Below, one piece after another: positions 55,946-64,000 of a stretch of DNA of 64,000 nucleotides (position 1 is its first letter; every line of letters begins with the position of its first letter). This stretch comes from Phialophora verrucosa (taxonomy: Eukaryota > Ascomycota > Eurotiomycetes > Chaetothyriales > Herpotrichiellaceae). The translations under genes and the position numbers were made by a program. The notes below the pieces were generated by a model, which did not search any database, was not told the DNA's origin, and worked only from the letters and a program-made list of their open reading frames with translations. Location of the stretch: the NCBI GenBank assembly GCA_002099365.1, contig MSED01000002.1, forward strand, positions 1,550,001 through 1,614,000, in the 5' to 3' direction.

Positions 55946-56903
55946 GCGGCCTGGTACAAGAGAGTCCCGGTGGGCTGGGTCCGTCCTGCGCAGATTGGAT
56001 TGCGCAAAGGGCACGGTACGGCATAGGAAAATGAAGCGATCAGCATACACGGCTATATTCAACGGCTTTGCGACGTCAGAGGAAGACGAGGAGACCGTTG
56101 ACTTGAGATTGGCAGACTCCCGGCTCCCTACTGATCAAGCGGCGAAGGCATCTTGAGATGTCTCCACAGGCGCTTCGCAATTGCGGGTAGGGGCGAAGTG
56201 CTGTGCTGGTTGCGCATTCCTTGCTTTGGGCAGTGCCTGGCTTCACCCCTTTCAATGATCTAATATTATCCGGGCTTTAGGAAAAGGAGTTCCTCGGCAG
56301 GCAACAGCACTGCGGAAAGCTGGAGGCTCTGTGTTTAGCCGGTTAGGAGTCTTTATGAGGGCAGAGGGGTTGGTTGGTCTTCAGAGCAGTCGCTGCCTAC
56401 AACTCCCGTCGTGGCCAACTCTGAAGTAGCCGGGGTATCTTAGATGGGTCTGTCACCAATGTAACACAATGCTTGAATGAACACGAGATATGACTTGTCG
56501 CCTTTGGTCAATAGCGCGAATCCGACAGCCCGGCCAGCCTGCTAAGGTCTTTGTATGTGTCGCCTCTTGGTGTTGATGAAATCCCACGAGCTGCTACCGC
56601 GTCTTGGCACGAAATGATCGCCTGTACAGTGAGTGAGTGATTCTCCGTATTTTTCCACGTCCGAATGAAGGATTCTCTGCGCATTTATCACCGAACGCGT
56701 CGCCTTCCGTGGGAAGGCGACGATATCAGGATCTAACTGGGTCCGACCATATATTGATCATGCGCCCTGCGATTATCTTCAGCGTTGGATAGGTGCGCAC
56801 TGTCGTCTTACTTTCACCTCGATCTTCAGTCAAGCACGGGAAAGCGAGAAGGTCAACTACGATGGGACTCCGACCGTTGATGCACAACCGTGACGCCCTC
56901 CCT
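55946..56903. other. Convergent 3' intergenic region
   Basis: Between the stops of TFIIS (+) and the amine oxidase (-). No frame above 78 codons and no recognised element. Confidence 0.5.
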
Positions 56904-58450
56904 TCAGCTGCGACCAACCCTCGCTAATTCTTCCCCGACCACTCTCGCTGTTCTCGTTCCTTCCTCTATGCCACCGTCAATAAAGCCTTTCCAGCCAGTT
57001 GCCCAGTCGCCATTGGCAAAGTGCACATTGCCGTGAGGCTCCCTGAGCACGCCTAGATTTCTGTCTCCCGCCATGCCAGGAGGCGAATAGCTCCAACCTC
57101 CCCTCGAATACTCGTCTTTCCCCCAGTTGTGGAAGACTAAGCGCCTGACCTCTATCTTGTCGTGGAAGCTCCCCACTGCCGTCAGGATTTCCTCGATGTC
57201 ATCCTCGAGCTGGAGAGGATTGGAGTCACCTCCAAAGCACACAAGCCCAGCGTTCCCAGCTGGGGTTATTGCTTCACCAGCAGCGCGAAACAGCTTGCTC
57301 TTTGGCCATGTCATTCCCATCCAGGTGCGCAGCTCCGACGGCTGCACCTCTGCATGCACCTTGGTGCTCTTGTTGACGTGTGGTGTACTGACAACATCTT
57401 TGGACAAGCGCCCAAGGGCCGGACTGAAGCTGAGACTGCCTAGGACATTGAGCGGGATTGTGCAAATCACGCGACGTCCTCGGAAACACTGGTCTGTTGA
57501 AGAGGCCACTTCGACTTCGTGGCCTTTATCATCCACGGACGACACAGGGCAAGTAAAGACGTAGGACAAGTTGTGCGTCTCGAGCGCTTCTTTGAAAAAT
57601 CTTCGCGCGAAGGCAGATTGGCCGCCACGGAGTTTGAACAAAGACAATGCTGCAACCAGGCCGTCGACAGAATACCCGCATAATGCCCATAGACGGAGCA
57701 TGTCGAAGAAGCTGGCGTCTTCCAGCTTGGCTCCGCTGAGGACTGCCAGAAAGGATTCGAAAACCGTGACCTCGGTTGGTGTAAGCTTGTCTCGGATGTC
57801 GCTGAGACGGTCTTGCAGACTCAATTTGTCCAAGTCGGCTGCGTCGGGGACGAACGTTGGGTTGTGTGGATAAGGCATGACAAACCTGCCCATTCCACCA
57901 TCCACGTTGATGAATTTTTCGAAGGCGGTACCGAAAACTGCTAGCTAGAGAGACAAAGACTCAGCACAGTCTTGCGGAGAAGTGGGGATGATGGATCTAC
58001 CTGCTCATCCTGGCTGATGTCCTTGCGTTCGGCAGGACTAATGAGCGACACGGCAGTGACGCCTACAGACAAGTCGACAACAGCTTCGAGCTCCGCCTGC
58101 ATCCCGTAACGAGCAATCTCCCTCCACACATTTGGTTGTGCCCAGTGTACATAAGTTCCCCCCATTTCAAACTTGTGGCCATCGATTGTTGATGTAAAGG
58201 TTCGCCCGCCAATGCGATCTCGTGCCTCGAGAAGGAGCACCTTGGCACCGGACGTGGTGAGGTCTCGAGCGGCCGTCAGTCCAGCATAGCCGGCGCCAAT
58301 GACTATCACGTCGAAGGGGGTTGAATCGGCGCCCCGGTCAAGGTTTGACGGAGGCTTGACGACAGCGGTTGTGGACACTCCTGGTTGGAGCCCATCTTGC
58401 TTGGTCCATTGGTATCCTTCCCGGGTCCGGTTCTGATCATCGCTGCTCAT
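56904..58450 (-). CDS. Flavin-containing amine oxidase (monoamine-oxidase-like)
   Basis: FAD-dependent oxidase of the MAO/polyamine-oxidase family that oxidises primary or other amines to imines, releasing hydrogen peroxide. Two exons: 58450-58001 (150 codons) and 57944-56904, joined over a 56-nt intron, 496 aa. The Rossmann motif VIVIGAGYAGLTAARDL is at about 48-64, followed by LEARDRIGGRTFT and EMGGTYVHWAQPN. The C-terminal FAD-contact region reads HFANGDWATGWKGFIDGGIEEG near 460-485. There is no Cys for covalent flavin at the usual place, as in fungal MAO-N-type enzymes. No peroxisomal SKL end (it ends VGRS). A TATA-like box lies about 120 bp upstream, and the Zn2Cys6 regulator starts divergently 690 bp away, which suggests local regulation. 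Confidence 0.93.
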
Positions 58451-59139
58451 TTTGGGATGGAGGTATATCTAGAGAGAGACCAACGCAACAGAACTTCAAG
58501 GGCAGAGGCCCGTGGACTGGAAAAGAAAGTGTGGGCTTAATGACCGAGAGATTGCAGTTCGCCGTGGTATATATACGCAGGATGCTAAGGGATGACAGGC
58601 GAGGGAAGCCCACTTAAACTCACTCGACCTGCCACAACAATACTCCCTGCAGCCATATCACGTTCCTCGGTCACCCTGCTCGAGTCGCTCATGACTCTGG
58701 TGTTGCGATTCGTGACGCGTAAAGGACCATATGGTTCCACCATGAAAGGTATCACGCGTCTAGCTTGGCAGGGCCCAACGCCGAGCGCAGGGAAAGAGAA
58801 AGCATTACCTCTAGATCGCCAGATACCGGGAGCGGCTGAACCATGGCATGGGAGCGCACAAGGAAGATGATTGAAGCAAACACAAGGCTCCGTATCTGAC
58901 GAGCGGGCTTCCTTGGGCCAAACTCCCTTCCTCACTCTACCTGCTGATTTGGGTTTAGATCGACCGACAGCGTCGCCTAGGGTTGCTTCCGACTTTTCTC
59001 GAGACGTCGGTCCAGCCCTAGGGCTCCTCGACGTACCGTTACCACCAGTGCTCGTCTAATTCGATGTGAAGCCACACACCAAAGCTCGTTTAAGTCAATG
59101 TAATCCGCACACCAATTGTCCAGATGCCTGCATCCCGCT
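58451..59139. promoter_or_regulatory. Divergent promoter region, amine oxidase / Zn2Cys6 regulator
   Basis: A 689-bp interval separates two divergent start codons. It contains a TATATATA-like box on the amine oxidase side, listed separately. The regulator may act on this region, but this is inference from layout. Confidence 0.45.
58568..58575 (-). promoter_or_regulatory. TATA-like box upstream of the amine oxidase
   Basis: A TATATATA element is 118-125 bp upstream of the amine oxidase ATG at 58450. Confidence 0.45.
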
Positions 59140-60739
59140 ATGGGCGTTCGCCGAGGATGCTATAACTGCAACAAACGTCGTATCACCTGCGACGAAAGCG
59201 AACCGCAATGCCTGAAATGCGTCAAGAAGGGCCTGGAGTGTTCAGGCAACGGCGTCCGGTACCGGTTCAACAAGGGAGTGGCCTCACGGGGGAGGCTGAA
59301 GGGTCTGTCAATTCCAGTGCCGCCAGACCCTCCTCACCACAATGGCTCCTGCACAAACGACAGCCCCTCGAACAATGATGTTGCTGCGACAAGCCAGACA
59401 GAATACACCGCCACCTTTCAATGTCCTCTGCGGCCGTCCCATCCTTCGCCGGGGTCGCATGGCCAAGATGTAAGCCAAGAGGATCAGCACACTGAGAGCC
59501 AACCCGTCAGGATATATCCGAGCCTTGAAGTTGTAAACAGCCAGGCCCGTCTGTTGTTCTCACACTGTATGTTTTATGACGGATATTCCATTAACGGGAG
59601 ATCGGGGCAGGAGAAAGGCTAATTAACGTGGTCGGACCATCCAGTCAGCCTCCACTTGGCTCCCGGCATGGTTATCCTCGACGGCCAAAACAACGGATAT
59701 CGCAACTACATCCTCCCTCTCGCTGTGTGTGATCCACTGGTGCAGCAAGCCGTGCTGAGCGTCGCGGGACTCGACCTGTGGCGGCGCAACAACAGCCCCG
59801 ATCGACTCCGCGTGGCCGAACTCGGCCGCGCACGCGTGATCAGCCAGTTGAAGGAAGCGTCCATGATGGCGGCGGGAGAGGCGAGCGACATATTCAGCGC
59901 CCCGACTTGGGTCACCTTGCTCGTCCTCTTCATGGGGGAGTTGTTCCTCGGAGGAGACCACTACATGTACTTCCTGGGCATGATGCACCTGCTGAGGACG
60001 CGCACGAGCACTGCCACGGGCATTCACCATCCTGACGCGCAGATCATCCAGTTCCTGCAACGCCAGACCGACATGTAAGTCACCGAGGAGAAGTGCCAAA
60101 GGTGCTGTAAAGAATACAGAGTTGGTTCAATCACTAGTTCTATCAGGCTCACTAACGTATCCTCAACCCCGCGAAAGGCTCACGGTCCTGGCTCGACCCT
60201 TCCTAGACCCGTCATCGTCCTGCACCATCCAATCCCCAGACACGACTCTAGACACCCTCCTGCACGACTCGATTGCGTCCTGCACCAACCCGACGGACCG
60301 ACGCACCGTCACCGCCGTCGTCGAAGCAGGCAGACTGTGTCTGCGCATCCACGGCTCGTCACGCGCCGCCGCACTCGGCTGCCGCGACGCCAGTGACGCC
60401 AATCACCCCGCGACGACGACGACGACGACGACGACTACCCTGCTGCGCCGCGTGCGCGACCTGGTCTCGCACGTCCACCCGTGCACGGCCGGCGGCAATT
60501 CCTTGGTGTGGGTGTACTTCATCGCCGCGGCGGACAGCGACGCGGGCGAGATGCGCGCCTTCTTCACCGCCCGTCTTCGCGACATTTACATTGCCACGGG
60601 ATGGGCGAACATCGCGGCCGGCCTGGCGGTCCTGGACCAGTTGTGGGACCACCGTCGGCACGACGACGAGGGGAAGGAGGCGGAGGAGACGTCGTGGGCT
60701 AGGCTCTTGCCGCGTGTATGCAGCGCTTTTGTCATGTAG
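59140..60739 (+). CDS. Zn2Cys6 transcription factor
   Basis: Nuclear DNA-binding regulator of 472 aa in three exons: 59140-59566, 59645-60074 and 60178-60739. The zinc binuclear cluster is at the very N-terminus, with Cys7, Cys10, Cys17, Cys24, Cys27 and Cys34 (CYNC...CDESEPQC.KC...EC). It is followed by a short basic linker and a Pro/Ser-rich region. The fungal-specific TF domain begins in exon 2 (LLFSHFSLHLAPGMVIL, DPLVQQAVLSVAGLDLWRRN). Exon 3 carries an eight-residue Thr run encoded by a (GAC/ACG)n microsatellite. Starting at MGVRRGCYNC is typical. An alternative acceptor at TATCAG in intron 2 does not keep frame. Divergent from the amine oxidase, which is its most likely target. Confidence 0.92.
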
Positions 60740-60803
60740 TGTGTGAGTGCGTGAGTGCGTGAGCGCATGCGAGCGAGCGAGCGGGTGTGTGGACGGGCGG
60801 GCG
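60740..60803. repeat. GTGAGTGC / GAGC / GGGC microsatellite
   Basis: Repeating TGAGTGCG words, then GAGCGAGC and GGGCGGGC words, directly after the stop codon of the Zn2Cys6 regulator. Confidence 0.6.
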
Positions 60804-62010
60804 GAAACCCTTCGACCAGGCCAGGAAGTACCGCCATCTCAGTCAGAATGATGTTAATGCCCATTTGACTGATTGCCTTCCCCACCCCCAATTGGACCTC
60901 TCGTAAACCCTTTCTTGCTCGGGTCGACCTGATCAGGATTGTCATCTTGCACACAGAGGTAAATGAGAGGATCGAAACGTTGAGACAGCTTGACAACCAG
61001 TGGCACGTCGTCCACGAACGGAACTTTATCGACCGACATCCCCCTAGTCCAGGCAGTTCTGGGTGCTGAAAAGGGGTCGGTTGCATCGCTTTTGAACTCC
61101 ACCGGCTGGCTCATCAAGTGCAAAAATCGCGGAAGAACTGGATCTTAATCGTTGCCTCGTGCGGCAGAGGTCATGTCATGTCGTGTTCTAGGGTCGACGC
61201 CTACTCGTCCGGAGCATGGAAAAGATGGGGAACTGGAGGTCCTATAGATTCACCCTTCCGTTAGAGCCCATAGAGAGCAGTTTGGCATCGCCGGTTGGTA
61301 ATCCGTCTTGAATAACTATAGCCTGGCAGCGAAGTCGAGCCTCGTGTTGCTCTGAGCATGTCTGTAGAAAACCTGCCACCTCAAGGTCGTGACCATAGTA
61401 GGTTTCCTCGCATGCGCGGTTGACTATCCTCGCCAGGTATTCTGAGTCGTAGTGGGTGTGCGTTGTTGACAGAAGGCTGCCCTATCTGTTGCCCGAGATG
61501 TTGGTAGAGGCCGGCGGGCATTTGAGAAGCTCGCCATCTCAATCTAAAGAGTAATGAGTCGTGACGGAGGAAAGGAACGCTTCTTATAACGTCCACAGAG
61601 AGAGAAAAACCAAGGGGCCTGACAACAAATGCGTGATGTTGTCGATCGCATTAGTACCTTCGGCAGGAAGCACACGACGGCTGATATTCCTCGCCGCAAG
61701 GATTCGAGATGTTACCTACTGTAGTTAAATCAAACCCAGATAATGTTGTTCTCAAAACGTAAAATGGAATGACCGTGAAGTGAGTAAGGAGCCACGCCAA
61801 CAGTCTTTTAGCACATCATGCACTTTCGTGGCCGCGATGGATCCCCGCGCTTCAACGCCCCCCACGCAATACCAACACGACTCCAATTGACCACCATAAC
61901 ATTGTCCTCCGTGTACTCGTACTCTGTGGTACCCCTCCAGGAATCGGTACGGAGTACCTCGTACCTCAGCGAAGAATATCCCGTCTCGCCCTCAAAGTGC
62001 CTTCCACAAG
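60740..62010. other. Intergenic region with microsatellite
   Basis: Begins with a GTGAGTGC/GAGC-type simple sequence (60740-60800). A minus-strand frame at 60854-61123 (89 codons, KVPFVDDVPLVVKLSQRFDPL) is mildly protein-like but unrecognised and has no clear upstream exon. Confidence 0.4.
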
Positions 62011-62316
62011 ATGCTCCGCCGCAAACCGACCGCCCTGACCATCACCGCCGAAGACATCGCGTCGTTCGAGGAAGCCCACGCCCGCCGCCTCGCGTACCTG
62101 CGCTACAAGAAGACGGGCGACGACCCCGAGGGCCTGTTTCGCGACGGCGCCGGCCCCGAAGTCCAACACAGTGGAACGGAGTCGCAACTGAGCGGGGAGC
62201 AGCAGCAACAAGCGGTGGTAGACCCGAACGACGAGTTGAAGCCGCTGCCGGGGGATAAGGCGCGGATCGTGAGGGGAAGGGAGGAGCGGATCATGGGCAC
62301 CAGCAATACGAGATGA
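62011..62316 (+). CDS. CDC26: Anaphase-promoting complex subunit CDC26 (APC12)
   Basis: A small subunit that caps and stabilises the TPR protein Cdc16/Apc6 in the anaphase-promoting complex, the ubiquitin ligase that drives mitotic exit. The 101-aa protein begins MLRRKPTALTITAEDI, the invariant N-terminal signature of CDC26 that inserts into the TPR groove. A short helix FEEAHARRLAYLRYKK follows. The remainder is polar and disordered, as usual in the family. Single exon. Such short genes are easily missed in automatic annotation. The start is fixed because the N-terminal Met itself is part of the conserved binding motif. Confidence 0.87.
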   Translation: MLRRKPTALTITAEDIASFEEAHARRLAYLRYKKTGDDPEGLFRDGAGPEVQHSGTESQLSGEQQQQAVVDPNDELKPLPGDKARIVRGREERIMGTSNTR

Positions 62317-62886
62317 ATGCCAGAAAGGGGGGGATGTGACCGGTATTCTAGCTGGATATTGAATCTTGGGATATCCGAAGCGTCGGTGGTACTGCAGCCC
62401 CTGGCAGGTCAGATCAATACAGGAATCGTCAACCGACGGCGAGACCTCGCTGGTACTGTTTTCGGCACGGCGAGAATCAATTGACGGCGAAATCTCGCTG
62501 GCACTGTTTTCGACACGGCGAGATGAATTGATCAAGAGAGAACGTCCCCGTCATGTGCACCTGGCAGGTGGTGACCAAGAAAGTGCAACTGCGGTTGTTG
62601 GGTCGGAGGCAATCACGATCGAGGACACGCACAAGAACGCTACTTGTTGATAGGATTTACGAGACGGACATGGGAACGGGCATGGATATCTCAACATGGC
62701 GAGATACGACTTTGATCGGACGAATACTAGTTCACGATTCAACGAGACGGGAATTATTTTCGGGATGAATCATCCTGCGTATGCCTCGAAAGACTTGGTG
62801 TATCTCTCCAATCGGTCAGTCAGACCGGAAGATGTTACAGCGTCTATCCCAGGCTCGGTGGTACAAATACAGAAAGACGGCCGCCT
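62317..62886. other. Convergent 3' intergenic region
   Basis: Holds a 48-bp tandem duplication (62429-62524) but no convincing gene. A 94-codon plus-strand frame crossing the repeat has no domain. Confidence 0.5.
62429..62524. repeat. 48-bp tandem duplication (2 copies)
   Basis: Units 62429-62476 and 62477-62524 differ at about seven positions. Most differences read as C-to-T or G-to-A going from the first to the second copy. Unit length is a multiple of three, so any frame crossing it stays open and repeats a 16-residue peptide. Confidence 0.75.
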
Positions 62887-63844
62887 TTACTCCTGTTTAT
62901 CGTCCTCCACCCGTGGCTGTTTTGAATCACTGCCTTCCTTGTTGTCTCCATTGGTGGCCTGCCCTTCCTCGGTGATGGTCTCCATCCTGTCGGCATTCCG
63001 TCTCTCTTCCTCCTCTCGTGCTCTCCGCTCTCTCTCCAGCCGATTTTGCTCTTCCTCCATACTCATCCGCAGTGCCATGGCGAGCTCCGGGTCGGCAGCA
63101 GGGTCGATACCAAACTCGTCAAAGCGACCGGCCCCGCCTCCAGTCTCAACGCCTTCCATACCACTGCTTCCAGCGCCGGCATCTCCGCCCATATTGACGA
63201 TGGGTGTAGTGATGAGACTGTCGCTGAGCAGACCTGGGCCGGGCGGGATGACGGCCAGATAGTTTCCTTCGCCTGATGAACCACCTACAGTCTCGACGAA
63301 CTTCTCTAGTATTGACTTTGTGCTCGATTCGATGGCATCACCGAACGCGACAAAGTCCACCGAGACGTTGTTCTTCTTACACTTCTTGGCCAGCTTGATC
63401 AATTCCTTCTCTGTGTCGTTCTTGTCTCCGAACTTCTGATCCAGCTCGCTGCATATCAGGACCACGATCCGTTGTCGTTGGGACTTGTTCGCTCTGTGAT
63501 GGAGCGCCAGCATGGCCACACTAATGGCTGTGCCTAACCGGATGTGTCCTTTGATCTTCGTTTCGTGCAGACCTGCGAGAATGGCGCCGAAGTTCGTGGT
63601 AGGAGTGTTGAGGACTTTAGGGCCTGTGCCAGCCATTGACATGAGGCCGACGGCGGATTCGGGGTTCGAGGACGTTTTGGCGTTGAAGATCAGCGATACC
63701 GCTTCGGATTGTGCAGAGAATCGGTTCGGTCTGGTACAGAATGAGCGATCCATCCCAGGTTTACTAGATGCAATCTTACAAGTAATCGCCATTTCTACTC
63801 GTCTCGCTGTTGTCAACAACGATCATGGTCGCCTCGAGAACCAT
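62887..63844 (-). CDS. RPN10: 26S proteasome regulatory subunit Rpn10
   Basis: Ubiquitin receptor at the base-lid interface of the 19S proteasome. Two exons, 63844-63780 and 63730-62887, with a 49-nt intron; 302 aa. The VWA domain covers about 1-190: the start MVLEATMIVVDNSETSRNGDYLPNRF is nearly invariant, followed by NPESAVGLMSMAG and VDFVAFGD. A ubiquitin-interacting motif, DPELAMALRMSMEEE, is at about 235-249. A charged coiled tail (RLERERRAREEEERRN) and an acidic end follow. Splicing rebuilds the DYLPNRF sequence across the intron. The gene is complete, with 156 bp of the window left upstream. Confidence 0.96.
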
Positions 63845-64000
63845 GGCGGCGGTGGATGCTTAAAGGACTCGGGGAAGAGGCGAAGTTCGGTATGAGAGTT
63901 GGAACAGCTATTAAGGATGGGCGAACAGGCACAATAAGGTATGGTCAAGGAGGCGTCGAATTGAACTCAGGATGCGGACTGGAGTTGAAGTGACGATCAT

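Noticed and set aside
60854..61123. Minus-strand 89-codon frame as a gene
   Set aside because: Mildly protein-like, but no recognisable domain and no supporting upstream exon or splice site was found.

Overview
The window is fungal nuclear DNA, almost certainly from a filamentous ascomycete (Pezizomycotina). Genes are intron-poor, with short GT-AG introns (mostly 48-110 nt) that often carry a CTAAC/CTGAC-like branch site. Codon use is balanced at roughly 50-55% GC. The gene content is typical of this group: a secretory LIP-type lipase, NmrA-like and aldehyde-reductase-like SDR proteins, two Zn-cluster-family regulators, CYSTM-type proteins, and DUF7918-like and DUF7932-like proteins. The genus cannot be told from sequence alone. 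No rRNA, tRNA, CRISPR or intact transposon was found.

Left part (1-19.3 kb) is mostly housekeeping: phosphoglucomutase (-), a DUF7918-like acidic protein (+), the oligoribonuclease Rex2 (+), a small WW-domain protein (-), a BAF60/Ssr3 chromatin-remodelling subunit (-), a Det1-like histidine phosphatase (+), the Golgi tether subunit COG8 (+), an ochratoxinase-like amidohydrolase (-) and a secreted lipase (+).

Middle part (19.3-37.2 kb) is gene-poor. A Ran1/Sks1-like Ser/Thr kinase sits alone between 4.7 kb and 5.2 kb without a convincing gene. After it come a CYSTM-type protein, an atypical Rho-like GTPase with degenerate nucleotide-binding motifs, a YwbE-CUE fusion protein, an NmrA-like protein whose best model needs a 4-nt microexon, and a PPxY protein interrupted by one in-frame TGA.

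Right part (37.8-64 kb) holds a 1,063-aa glycine-repeat DUF7932-like protein in seven exons, a second CYSTM-like protein, an alpha/beta hydrolase, a fungal regulator without a visible zinc cluster, an aldehyde-reductase-like SDR, a fumarate reductase fused to cytochrome b5, TFIIS, a flavin amine oxidase divergent from a Zn2Cys6 regulator, the APC/C subunit CDC26 and the proteasome subunit Rpn10.

I see no coherent secondary-metabolite cluster. The only likely local functional pairing is the divergent amine oxidase and Zn2Cys6 regulator. TATA-like boxes were seen in front of the lipase, the NmrA-like gene, the aldehyde reductase and the amine oxidase. All gene models were assembled by eye from splice signals and reading-frame continuity. 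Family names come from recalled motif patterns, not database searches.
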